Assembly (NCBI GenBank): GCA_030248295.1
Contig: JASANH010000510.1
Location: 1 to 64,000, forward strand
Length of the DNA stretch: 64,000 nucleotides
Source: Mesodorylaimus sp. YZB2_4
Lineage: Eukaryota; Nematoda; Enoplea; Dorylaimida; Dorylaimidae
Direction of reading: 5' to 3'
Of the stretch, positions 41,015 through 52,671 are shown one piece after another; position 1 is the stretch's first letter, and each line of letters begins with the position of its first letter. A program made the position numbers and the translations under genes. Below the pieces are notes generated by a model. That model made no database searches, had not been told where the DNA came from, and saw only the letters and a program-made list of their open reading frames with translations.

Positions 41015-42702
41015 TCTATAGTGTCCTTGAGAAACTATGAACTGTGACGTTGACAGAGTTACTGATGATGAACAGTGCGTTTCCAGACGTCAAGACGATT
41101 ATATAGCTTTGAGGGTCATTGTGACTGCGCAAATACTATTTTCGGCCGGCTTGCGCAGGCAGTATGATCGATGGCGGCCTTTTACCCCGCGTGTGAAGAA
41201 TAATTCAAAAACTTTTCTCTGTCCGCCTTTTGTAAACGAGAGCATCAATGGCCCTAGATCTCCAATAGCGACCAATATGTAGCATACGAACTTTAAGTAC
41301 ATGAACTGCTTGGAATCAATCAACACGTTGGCGGGAGACGATATCGCCTCCCCATTCTTTTAAAGTTAAAAGAATCACATTTATCACATGCGCTGCTTGA
41401 TTGAAGCCAAAGCGAGGACTGACCTTCTCGTCTGGAACAGAGGGGACTTATCGTAGAACACATGAACATCGAGTGGTATGTGAACCGCTAAGCCACACGG
41501 CCATTATGGACACTGGTCAACTCATAAATCCACATTCATGTGGAAAATAATAAAAAATTCACGCATTAGTTGACTCTTTGCGTATGCGCTTATACAACTA
41601 GTATCGAACACCATTTTTACCCAATCGCCCACGCAAGGTGACAACAACTCTTAGAGCGAACTTGCACTTATTTGAGTGGGACGTTAATGAAGAGGAGGAT
41701 AACAAAGATCGTCATGTACGATGACATTTCGAGGGGGACACACTGTGTGTACCTGCAATGTTCCTTCTTAGCTGGCAGGCTATCACAGTTTGTTTGCAAA
41801 TTTACAGTATATCCGAAAGACTCTTCAGTTTGGCTGTCGTCAAAAGTGTACACAAAATCAGCTTGGATGACATATCAAGCCGGACTGATATTTAATTTTT
41901 ACGCTCTGAACTTTTTTATGTCTTTCAATGCCCAAGAGTAGTGCTTCATTTAGAGAAAAATCATAAGTCATAAGCCAATCCAAATTATCCGAACGACCCA
42001 TTCGAGACCAGACGGCGCTTCTGTCTTGTTATGTGCGAGAGGTGCCTGTTAGAAGGCATTTCTGCTTTTATGATGGCCGATTGGGGATCTTGTATTTCTG
42101 TCGATCCAGATCTGTACGCATATTATCCTCCGTTTGCATACCTCGACCCGTGCTGATAAAGTTATAATACCGGGCATACAATGCAGTGGACAATTTTTTT
42201 AAAAGTTTTGTTGGCCAAGCTTGTTTTTGTCAATAGCCAGCAGTCAAATCTTGTAAGCAAGGCTGTTTTGGCATGTAAAGCAGCGTCCCTCTGCGGTGCC
42301 TCCTGTGAGAGCACATCCACACGAGGGCATCCTGGTGTGCACACCGACTTCCTGACAATGGCGGGTGAGCTTTGAACTCTGTTGGAGTTCGACAGCAGAG
42401 ACTGTCCACTCGTTTGGCTTCCGTCTCTACTGTGGGGCTCACATGTCAGCATTCATCCAGTTTAGCAAAGGAAAGTTTAGGTTTAGGATAGCGATTGGGA
42501 TGTACCGTCACTTGTCCAAGTACAATTTGTACGAGGTTGAACACAAGCTCAAATAGATCATACTCGTGAATGACTTTTTTTTTTAATTCGCAAACTGTAC
42601 ATGCTCGGATATTGGTTAAAATGTTCTCTTCAGACCTCCAGACAACCGTATATATCCGCACGTGATTAGTACAAAATTCTAACATTTCCCCACTTCTCAC
42701 CA
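41015..42702. other. No gene seen
   Basis: Intergenic DNA between two lectin-PAN genes. It includes the promoter of copy 6, but I see no TATA box or exon I can support. Confidence 0.4.
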
Positions 42703-44698
42703 TCACTCATAATTGTAATGAAGACAGGTCCCATTGGTCATCTGCGTGCGCGGACACTTTGACGCATCAACGCAATCTCGGATTGATCTCGAAAATAGTT
42801 GGCATTCGTTATTTGGATTTTGAGGTGCATAATTCATGTAATTATAACTACGACACCAGATTCGATCAGCGCACGCCTCCACACACGCTTGGGCAGTTGA
42901 ACTTTTAAATGTTTCCACGGCCGTTTCAGTCATGCAAACTGTGGTCAGTGAAAAACGCTCCACTTCGTCTGTAACGTTTCAATGAGTTAGGAAACGCTGA
43001 CGACAAGTGCAAGTGCAACTCTTCCGACTGGTAGGTTTATGGTAGTCCTAGACTAGCCTTGCCCCTGTCGGAGGCTAACCCTACGACTTCGGTCAGCCAC
43101 GTTCTCTGCTAAGCCTGCCAGGCTTGGTTACACAATCGCACGAGTTATAAAGCAACTTACTTGAAAATACGCACAGGGGATACCAATTGGCTGGTAGCTT
43201 GAGAAGTAATATCTGCACGTCAGAACAAACAATATCCTTCCAAGTTAAAGAAAAACATCGCGAACCCGCCGCAAGAGCAGTTGTATGATCGCACTTATAG
43301 TAGCCAGCGAATATATCGAGTACGTTCAATTGCGATTCTGGACTTCCGCTCGATGCAAACCATTGAGTCGAATCCGAAATAGAACAGTCCAATAAACTGA
43401 GTAATTTATTATCGCGCATTGCAGTCATCACCTTATCAGGGCTGTAACCCTTCTAAAAGAGTAAAATAAGAATTTCTGCAAGAGCAAAATTCAAAATTAA
43501 AACTTACATCGGTGGCTAGTTTCATCACGGCTTCATACTCGCGGAGTGTATGTATCTGAGCCAAGGCAGAGTCTTTGCTGCCGCACGTTGCCCAAGCCTC
43601 GTCCCAATTACCTTGGCTGCTTCCAATAAAATAACAACGACTGCCATCAACAACACCTTTCAGTGTTGTTTCACAGTAATTTACGAAGTCGCTTTGGATG
43701 GGAAAACAGTTAGCTGAAAAGGATATACTGTATGCAGGTGACCATACTTCCACCAGGGTTCGAGGGTTCTGGGATGTTTTTGTCTTTGTGGAATCTGCTT
43801 GTCGCAGTTTATACAGTACAGTGACAGGCTGGTACATTTCACCTAATCGCCGATCTTGATCGAGAGCACGCTTGATAACTTCATTCCTTGGCGGCGAGTG
43901 GTTCAAAGCGGTAAGGCGTCAGTCTGCCGGATTTCTTCTCTTTAAGTTGAAAAAATAGAAGTCGTGCACACTAGCCGCTGTCAACCTAGCAGAAATCTTG
44001 GAAGGGATTCGAAGGAAAATAATACGGACCTCCTCGATAGGCAGCTTGCACCTCGTCTCTTTTTAAAAAAATTTTGTGGGTTGGACGCCATGCTGCTCCA
44101 GTTCCCCGCAGGACTCCCAAGCCGTTTTGCCTGTGGCCGGCCAGCAGTCATGATGGTTAGCGAGACAGTGAGGCGATCAGCTCTCACGGCAGCTTCCCTG
44201 TGTCTCTCTCCACTTGGAGCACCGCCAACGAGAGCATTTTGTGCCAGCACCAACGTCCGAGGATGATAATGGGCGAGAAGGGAGGGACGTTCCCGACTGG
44301 TGTTCGGGGATCAGTTTCCTGATTTTCTACTCGCGTCAGCCACTCGACCATACCTGATAGGTCGCCCAGAGCCAGGTGTGCAAGACCAGCGACGGACTTA
44401 CTGAATCGCCATCGAAGACAGCTCACTCACTCTGAGACCGAGCTACTGAATTGCTATCCTCAACCGGATCAGAATTGCGGCTTCCTAGTCAGGGTTGCTG
44501 GCCCAACCAATGCTTGGCCAACGGCTTAACCAACTGAGCCACCGCGGCTCCCTTGGACCTCGTCTGCCTTGGTTTCCTTGATTTCCAAGTGCAGAAGTAG
44601 CTTTGTTCCTTACATACCAGGTACTTACGCGATAAAGTCATCGCTCGCGGAACAGTCGCAAATAGAAAGAGAGTCGCTAAAGATGCAAGTTGCGGCAT
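42703..44698 (-). CDS. Secreted lectin-PAN protein, copy 7 (intact)
   Basis: Four exons sum to 834 nt (277 residues). Exon 1 44629-44698: signal peptide MPQLASLATLFLFATVPRA. Exon 2 43508-43713: CFPIQSDFVNYC, GSRCYFI, WDEAWATC, LAQIHTLREYEA. Exon 3 43161-43452: MTAMRDNK, CSISD, QWFASS, GYYKCD, GSRCFSLTW, YPLC. Exon 4 42703-42968: CMTETAVE, CVEACADRIWCRSYNYM, CQLFSRSIRDC, KCP, CLHYNYE. I started at the ATG at 44698; an earlier in-frame ATG at 44710 would add four residues. Intron 1 (915 bp) carries a SINE-like repeat, and intron 3 carries part of the dispersed hairpin repeat. The last residue is Glu rather than Asp. Confidence 0.85.
43033..43135 (+). repeat. Dispersed hairpin repeat, right part, in intron 3 of copy 7
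   Basis: About 100 bases align with 26900-27000: GTAGGT-TAG, CTTGCC, TCGGAG, CGACttcGGTC and TTGGTTAC in the same order and spacing. Confidence 0.5.
44061..44550 (-). repeat. tRNA-derived SINE-like repeat, copy 1
   Basis: On the minus strand it starts GAGCCGCGGTGGCTCAGTTG, containing a perfect polymerase III A box (TGGCTCAGTTGG). A weaker B-box-like AATTCTGATCC follows downstream. The body matches 57145-57586 over most of its 490 bases, ending near TTTTAAAAAAATTTTGTGGG. It sits in intron 1 of a lectin-PAN gene. Confidence 0.78.
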
Positions 44699-45345
44699 GT
44701 CTAGACGCACTGTGAATACCTACATACGACTGATCCTAGCAACTGCGCAGTGAGGTACCATGCAAAAACTTTGAACCCCCTGTTTCGAATGCTTTGACGT
44801 CATGAAGCGGACTGCGGTGGTCGATAAATTCGTCCTCACTTCACACTCTCATGTTTCACTCCTGCTTCAGAATATTCAAGAAGTGCGTGGGCAGCAGTTG
44901 GTCGATGCTTTTAGAAACAATCGTTGCAGTGCATTTCGACAAAGTTGTAAAGGTACGTTCGCCAGAGACTAAAACAATTGACCAACGTGGTTGTCGTCGA
45001 GCGCTGTCATGCCGATAACAATTGTTCAGGGACACCAGTTCAAGGTGATTGCGCATTGATCTGCACCCTGACCCTAAGTCCACCCGGCTTGGTGGTGTTG
45101 CCCCTAGTCGGTGCAACGACATCATTCAGGATATTTTTGGAAAGGTTATCAAGCTAAAGCTGTTTTGCCCAAGCACCTATCGGAGCACTCTATGGCCAAA
45201 GCAGACGGGGCGCAGTGGTTGTGTCTAAGGGGGCTGAAGTTATTCCAATATCTTCGTGTATTTTAAGATCTCAGACTGTTCGGTTGAGAGCGGCGGTATT
45301 GCGCGCCCACTTGTCAGTGTTTCAAGTCATGGAGACGAGAAATTA

Positions 45346-45405
45346 CTGACTCGGAGTGCAAACCCAGGACCTCCTGACTGGGTTGGCGCCTGACCACTGA
45401 CGTCA
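45346..45405 (-). repeat. tRNA-derived SINE fragment
   Basis: The minus strand reads GTCAGTGGTCAGGCGCC (A-box-like) and GGGTTTGCACTCCG (B-box-like) about 20 bases apart. This looks like a decayed tRNA or a SINE head. Confidence 0.45.
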
Positions 45406-45884
45406 GCCGTTCTGTTCACAGGAGTAGCATTGGCGCAATTTTAGGTTTACAGCCCCCGCAACTATATAATGTACAAATTGAAGTGGCTATCGATCGAAAA
45501 GTCATTCGCCCACTATAACGCACATAAATGACTGCTACTGCTGCTATAGTCGGATTACTCAGTCTAGAAGCACTACGATGCACGGCGCCAGTCTGGCGGG
45601 GCGGCCCATGGCCGCGCGAAACACAAAACTAGTAACGAGCGCGCGCCTGAAAACAGGTTTCTTGTATGCTAGGGGCGGCGTTTTTTCGAATTCCTAGCGC
45701 CAAATTTGCGATCTAGATAGCCTGAGCATGAAGCCTTCTAGATAGCCGCAAGACATCGAGAAGACCATCTGCACATTGATAAATGCAGAAAAGCTAATGT
45801 TTTAGAACCTAGCTCGGCTTTGCTTAGTGAATTAGTGAATTTGTTGTCCGTCTCACTGCACATCCACTAAGCAGACTGAACTGT

Positions 45885-45914
45885 TCGTCGTCGTCGTCGT
45901 CGTCGTCGTCGTCG
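45885..45914. repeat. (TCG)n microsatellite
   Basis: Ten or so TCG triplets in a row. No exon surrounds it. Confidence 0.9.
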
Positions 45915-47042
45915 GCGAACGTAAATAATTGTTCAAGAAAGCTCCAGCTTGCCGTAGACGTATGCGTGAAAACAAAAGCCTGTTTGTTATAATAGGGCTT
46001 TGGGGAAGACAAGCGTCAGGCCACGAGATGCGCGGGCAAGATAGAGTACCGAATGTGGGTGCATAGACTGCAAGATAATGTATATATTTTTCTGCAGCCT
46101 CAGATTTTATTTGAGACCAATTTAATCCAGCCCCAATCAGTTGACCCTTCTAGCATGTATACGCGATGCTGAAATCCGAAAACCACGCATGGCAGTATAC
46201 AACAGATTAGCCGATCATCAGCATATGAAAGCTTTAGAAGCCTGATCCAAATGGTGTGCAAGCTCGAGTCAGAAATCAGAACTGGCATGAGACAATAGCT
46301 CCTGTTTATGTGTTGCTATCTGGTCCCAGGTTTGTAACCTTATTTACGAAATCCCATCTAGTGACATACGGAATATAATGTTCTTGCACAAATTCTTCCT
46401 CCTTCCAGACCCTGTGCAAAGATGCTACTGTACTCGTGCTCGGTCATTTCATAAAATGCCATGCAGTACGTGTAATAAAGCACTTTAGAGAAGCCGTACC
46501 TACAGAATTAGCTAGCACATTGAGTAGATAGCACAAGAATGAGTTTTTGTCACTGGCTTGCTTTTGTGCCATGATCTCATAGTTAGGTCGGTGTTTCTGT
46601 GCTGCCTCCATGTTTCTATGTGCGCTCTCTACATCACTGTCGATCGGTTTTGGCCGTCCGTCAAAGGTTGGGACAATGGCGTTTGGCAAAGTTATGCGCA
46701 TCGGGTAGGTCGGAGAACATGGAGCTACCGTAGGATTTTTGAGTGGTACTAAAGCTCCAACGGTCATTCTGTACAGGAAACTGTACGAGCCCAGACGTGT
46801 AGGTTGGTGCGTCGGCGCACCCAGTCCGCCTCTTCTCGAGCGGCACTTTTGGCAGGTCCTCAACAGAAGCAACGAAGAGCAGGGTGCAGTAGTGAGCGCT
46901 CCTGTAATGGCGCACCCCTTCGAGCGCATGAAAGAAGCAACACACTTGATATTTTAGGTGCAAAACCCCTCCTACTTGCTGCCGCCAACTTTTAGCGCCA
47001 TGTCCAAAATATATATACCGCCATGTCCAAAAATGGAAACTA

Positions 47043-47153
47043 CCACTGTAGTGGGGTCCGCACAGCAATGGTGCCGCCACTCAAGTGGTATCCGCCCTTT
47101 GACATAACCTACTGCAGTGGTACTCGCCCATTCAGGTAAACCCACTGTAGTGG
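47043..47153. repeat. Four CCACTnnAGTGG palindromes at about 33-bp spacing
   Basis: CCACTGTAGTGG (47043), CCACTCAAGTGG (47077), CTACTGCAGTGG (47109) and CCACTGTAGTGG (47142) start 34, 32 and 33 bases apart. Sequence after each (GGTCCGC, TATCCGCC, TACTCGCC, CGCTTGTCC) is only loosely conserved. They could be a tandem repeat relic or a dyad-site array. Confidence 0.65.
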
Positions 47154-47663
47154 CGCTTGTCCATTTCCACAGCGTAAGCCATCCTTTACTTGTCAGAAAT
47201 AGAGTAGGTACATGTGTCAGAAATAAACTAGAGTGGTTAGAGAAAAACCGCCCAATAGTTAGCTGTCTGCCAACAATGACTGCAAACGCCGTCCGCTTAG
47301 AATGTCAGATTGGATGGTCCGATCCAAATTTTTGTATGGTGATTTTTTTTGGATCGAACGGGATCCGATCCGATCCGATCCGGCCGTGAAACATACTTAT
47401 AGCTTCTGACCAGCCAGTAAAATAAATACATTGAATCTAAGGATAAAAAGTTAGTAAAAAGACTGCTCGGAGTCGGCCGGGTCTACGCTCAGCTCTGCTG
47501 GTTTTTTCTTCATTTACCAAAACATTGAAAAACCTGTTTAATCCCCTTGTTTTTCCCTCTTAGAGACGGAAATTTTTCTATATCTGTTTGTCCTTAATCA
47601 ATCGATTGCTGACGATTGCTCTCCCGCCTTGCTATCCTACAGTGGGGGACGCAACAAGCGGGA

Positions 47664-48937
47664 ATGAGTTCAGCCGAAAAGATCACAATCGATAACGGAA
47701 TCGAGTATCCTGAAAGAATCGAAAACAATGAAAACGTCTTGTCGAAAATTGCCTTCATACCACTAACCTCGAACCCACCTTTTTGATCGTAATATCAATG
47801 ATATCATGGTCTCGATTTACAAGAGCAACCTAATAAAAAAAAACCGATTTTTGCTTTGCGACATCAAAGATCGATCAAGCTAGTGTTCGATTCGAAAGAA
47901 AGCCGCGACGAAGCTGTAAAAGAGAAATTATCGATTTTTGATCTTTGCGTCCAATTAGAAATACCAGGGCCAGCGATACGACATCAGAAGAAGACGATTC
48001 ATTTGTATGGGTTCCAGTTGAAGAAAAGCAACGCGATGTTGAAGCCTGGCTGAAAGAGAAAGGAATCACGGTGGTTTCTGGCCTAAGATGGACGACTTGG
48101 CCAAATACAGATATACGCAATGGTGGACGATCGCTTGTCGTGTCAGGAATTGGCACCAAAGAAATTCCTGTTTCTTCAATTTCCAATCGAAAGCCCAAAA
48201 GCGTACGATCCCTGTTACGATTTTGTACCATGGTATGTCAATTTACTGCCGAAGATGCAGAGAGGCCATTAAGCAAAAGACCTGCCGAAAGATCATGATC
48301 CGACATCGTATGCTGCCCGTGCCCGAGGAGACTATGGAGGTTTTCGGCCAATGACCAAGGCGGCAAAACAAGTGACGAGTGAAACTCGAATTCGAAATCA
48401 AATAGACGATGAGGATTTCCCGCCTTTAGCACCCTTGACGAGCCAGTTTCCAATTGTGGCACCCCTATCACAAGTCCAAGAACACACGATCACCGCACAG
48501 GAGAATACGACGATTGAAAAGACAGCTCTAGGAATCTACCCATTTTACGCGAAAGAATCACCCTTATCGAATCACTATCAATGCTCTTTTTCGGTGGGAG
48601 GCCAAGTGTACAATACTACCGAACAATATCTTTTCAAAGAGAGGGCGATAAAGGCTGGAGACGAGAAAAACGGCAAAGAAGATTATGAACTCGAAAACGG
48701 GTGCAAATGCGAAAAAAACATGGCGAAACTGTTGAATGGGATGAGGCCAAATATGGGACATGGGTGACTTTTGCAAAAGAAAAGCTGTACACAGCCAGCA
48801 TGGCGAAATTTGGTCAGAATCAACATCTTCGACGTATCCTCTTCGATACGTCACCGAAGCGGTTGGTTGAGGCCAGTCCTACTGACACCTATTGGGGAGT
48901 AGGAATCAAAATAAACGACCCAAACGCAGGTGCCTGA
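47664..48937 (+). pseudogene. RRM/zinc-knuckle protein joined to a NADAR domain, frameshifted
   Basis: Three frames must be combined to read one protein. The N-terminal part (ATG at 47664) and IKLVFDSKESRDEAV, then RSLVVSGIGTKEIP and YHGMSIYCRRCREA, recall the RRM plus CCHC region of retroelement ORF1/Gag-like proteins. After a linker (IDDEDFPPLAPL) comes a NADAR (YbiA-like) domain: YPFYAKESPLSNHYQCSF, YNTTEQYLF, WVTFAKEKLY, KFGQNQHL and LVEASPTDTYWGVGI. NADAR proteins act on ADP-ribose-linked or glycated nucleotide substrates. Frame changes fall near 47785 (T5), 47835 (A9), 47955, 48190, 48295 and 48715 (A7). No signal or membrane segment is seen. Decayed gene, or a gene with sequencing indels. 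Confidence 0.75.
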
Positions 48938-50003
48938 CGCGTAGGGGAATTTTAGACGGGACAAGTTTGAGAAAGATATGCAATACGGTTTTTGGCAACC
49001 AATTGACTGGCCCTCTCCTCTTGACTGAATCAGATTTTTTAATACTCCAATCATGGAGATGATAATGAGGTTCATCTTACTTCCCTAATTTTTTTGTAGA
49101 TTCTTGTTCATATTAGTTCTATCACTATTTGGTACATACAGGAGAATAGTTGATGTCCAGTTAGGCCAGTCCACACCAAAAGGATGGAATACCTATTACG
49201 TTAATATGGTCTTCGCAATTAAGGTCTCCCAGGCTCAAAAATGCTGTGATTAAAACCTTCACTAGATGCGAAAAATTGAGAACTCTCAGCGCCAATAACT
49301 GTATCTTCTTGTTTCTACTCGGGCTAACTCTGCGGCTGCTCCATTCAAAATTGCATTGCAAAGTGGTTGTGTGCAAATCAAAGGTCATTTTGCTGGGTGC
49401 CTGGCAAAGTACTATACAAAATATTTTGCGCATGTTGAGTTCCGTACTCTCTTGCCCTAATCCTGGATTCTAAAGTATTGGTGCTTGGTACCCTTATTGT
49501 AACTTGTTGCTACAGCTAAACAGACTGTATGTACACCGCGAATGTTGAGTAGATTAATAAATGATAGACACCATCCGATATCTCCCAAGGAGATGCTCTT
49601 ATAGCTTTGCCAAACTTATCTTCCAACGAATATTGATCCTATCGCCGAACTAGTTAGCATTCGCTGGTAAGGGCTATGTTGCATAGCGTTGTTGATATAC
49701 TACATTCTGCCTACGTGCTACACTGGAAAGCAAGCAACTGAAGGTAACGAGCAAAAGAAGCAAGCGGAGCGCACAATTTTTGATTCCACAACCCAAACTT
49801 CAATACATGATTCAATCAATAAATGAATGAAACACTATAGATCTTTTACGCCTGCCATAAAATTTGCCAGAAAGAATGTAAAGAAAGCAAAATACCACAA
49901 ATTTTCAGAGACTATTACGTCTTTGCAGAAAGCATCACATATGCAACCACGAACTTGACCGAACAAATGATCTCGCATACTCCCATCCCTCTTGCCATGG
50001 TGG
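48938..50003. other. No gene seen
   Basis: AT-rich intergenic DNA downstream of the NADAR relic and downstream of lectin-PAN copy 8. No exon or repeat is supported. Confidence 0.4.
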
Positions 50004-51044
50004 CTAGTCGTAATTATAGTGATAGCAGGTGCTGTTACCGGGGGTTGTACTGGGGCATTTGGACAAATTAGCAGAGCAGTCGCGCACTGATCTTGAAAAA
50101 AGCTGACAACTATTTCTTGCATCTCCTTCACCAAAGAAGAGAAAATTGTAGCTACGACACCAAATACGGTCAGCGCACGCATCGACGCAAACTTGGTAAG
50201 TGTTGCCGGCAAGTGACTCGATGGGCTTTTCAGTCATGCAAGAGCTCGTCAAGCTGAAACTTTCAGCTTCGTCTGAAACAGAAAAATCCATCACTTTTTA
50301 AAACTTCGATTAAAAAGGCTTACTTGAAATTTGGCACAACGGCACGTAGGTGGTGGCACTGCAGGAAATTATTCTCCAATCGAGTGAGAAACAAATAGAT
50401 CCCAAAAGACTAGTCGCGAGGACGATTTTTTCATCGCAAGAGTGGTATTTGGCGAATGTAGACATCGTGGACGATGTAAGCTGTGGGTCCTTGGTTGGTC
50501 CAACAGCATACCATGAGGTGCTACCCATGATAGCGCATTGACCCACCCCTAACACCCGATCATCACGCAACGCGATTCTGACGTTTCCAGGGATAAAGCT
50601 ACTCTAAATCATATCGCATCTGATTCAGGCCATGATCGTTTAAGAAATATAAAAGTAAAGCACTTACACTGCTGGCAAGGCCAAGTGCTGCATCGTATTC
50701 GCGTTGGGTGTGAATCTGCGCCACTGTAGCTCCAGTCGTTGAGCCACATGCTTGCCAAGCATTAGCCCAACTGGCTGGCGTGTTTGGTATAAAAAAGCAA
50801 CGACTGCCGTCAACGACACCTCCATGGGCGATTCGACAATAATTCATAAAGTCAGCGGCGATTGGAAAACAAATGTCGACTGTAAGCAAAAAAGTAATAT
50901 TAGCCAATAATTAGGAAAGGCTGGCCAGGGCTGGTAAGGATGGTCACTCTGACACCGTTCGAATGCACGTTTCTTACTTGCTGCAACGTGACTCAGAAAA
51001 ATCGCTAAGCCAACGATCGTAAAACATACAAAAGTCATTTTCAT
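50004..51044 (-). CDS. Secreted lectin-PAN protein, copy 8 (intact)
   Basis: Four exons sum to 828 nt (275 residues). Exon 1 50978-51044: signal peptide MKMTFVCFTIVGLAIFLSHV. Exon 2 50668-50879: CFPIAADFMNYC, GSRCFFI, WANAWQAC, VAQIHTQREYDA. Exon 3 50324-50603: IALRDDR, CAIMG, SWYAV, AKYHSCD, CFSLDW, VPLCQIS. Exon 4 50004-50272: CMTEKPIE, CVDACADRIWCRSYNF, CQLFSRSVRDC, KCPS, CYHYNYD. Introns are 98, 64 and 51 bp with canonical ends. All lectin and PAN cysteines of the family are kept. It is among the most compact and best-preserved copies. Confidence 0.88.
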
Positions 51045-52671
51045 TCCAGGCCGTCCTAGGCCAGCTGAAGTCGCACTATAAGATGGCGTCAAATCGGTCC
51101 TTCTTCACCGCTACAGCGTTTATGCGCTTAGCTGGTCGGCATTAGCGACAGGTTAACAACATCTTTGCGTCAGTTCTCTTCCGTCTTTTGGATCAGAAAG
51201 TTAGTGTTCAATTCTTCAAATTGGCACTGAGCCAGAAAGAAAGATGAAACTGGCCAATGATTGCATCGGTCATGAGCCCCAGTGTCCAGGAGCCGTTGTC
51301 CTTGTCGTCCTTTCAGAGTGACGTGAGACATGCAAAAATGTTTTCTAGAAACTAAGCTCTCTGACCAGGCTTACACAGATATTTCCGATTATCAACGGTC
51401 AAAGTAATTGCTTTCTAGAAACAGGTGTTTGGTCTGATTGACTCGGCAGCGCCGTTACTGAGTAACTTTTCTAATTCAATCAGCGCATTGGTTTTGTGAT
51501 AGCAAGTGCCGTATTTGGTAACCTGGCGCGGGTGGGGACCTTTGTCTGGTTACTAAGTATGACCGAGGAGCTGCTGAGATGACCAGCGTGGCGTGGCACG
51601 TCAGAATATAAAAATGTTTGCTCTTTGCCTGATGAGTTTTAAACTGCTTCATTAGTTCCCCACATTTATCTGCACCGCAAAAAGTTTCGATGGGCTCATG
51701 TGGGCCATCTGTGTCTTGCGATTCGATGCCCCACCTCTAGATGCCTAGTTTTGCTGTTTTCAATGGAAATAGAATTCAATTGAAGTAAAGCTACTACAGT
51801 GGTAGCCTTTTAAAATAGCTCAGTTTTTCAATTATGCGTGCAGGCTTGCAAAAGTGTGACCTATGTCGCATAGTGGAACCGCTTTTAGAAAGGAGTACCC
51901 GATTCTGTGTTCTATGTTGGCGGAAGATATGCGAGCATCCAATCTGTCTGGGGAGTTTCGGTGCCAGAGCACGAGTAGACGAGGAATCTGTGTGCGATCA
52001 CCAGGTTGTAGATATACTGTTGGATTCCAGAAATGCACTCTACTCCTCTGTAAGGTTGAAAATAATCGCCAATACTGCACTAAAACCCGATAAGGGTGTC
52101 ATAAGTCTGGAAGGCAACATATTTTGAAGATGCTCAGAGTCAGAAAACATTCATTGCTCCAGGCCCAAGCTCGCTCCTTCTCTACTGGATAGGGCAAATA
52201 TACTGTATAGTCGACAGCGTAGCGTCTCGTACAAGAACTGTGATGCTGCCACATTAGAGAGACTTCGCGTCCACTACACACTCGCATGCGTGAGCGCAGG
52301 TCGGAGCGGGCCCTACCCCTCCCCCCGCCTTTTAAGACGACATCAAGAAGAGAGAGAGCACAATTTCAAGAGTTTCTAGGAAGGAAAACTGCAATAGTAT
52401 TTACAATAGAGAGAGAGCGGAGTTAAGGCTACCCTTGGCCAGGGGTCAGGTACGTTGAGAAGTAGTTTACCGGAACCCTTCTTCGCCCACAGTGGTTACG
52501 ACAATAAGCGCCTTTTTTAATAAATAATTACAATCCCCAATAAATCTGACACTTTATTTTTAAAGCGTGCACAGTTTCACACCTCTCAGAGACAAATCTG
52601 ACTGTGAGCTATAATGCGAAAAAAATCATGTTGCTCCTCAAACCCCCTCAGGATAAAATTTTTCATACTTT
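51045..52671. other. No gene seen
   Basis: Promoter side of copy 8 and 3' side of copy 9. Short plus-strand frames near 51834-52127 show no family motif. A purine-rich gagagaga stretch lies near 52350-52420. Confidence 0.4.

Larger units (their letters stand above)
44699..47042. other. Gene-free stretch with simple repeats
   Basis: About 2.3 kb without a recognisable exon. It holds a tRNA-like SINE fragment at 45346-45405 and a TCG triplet tract at 45885-45914, listed separately. Confidence 0.4.
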
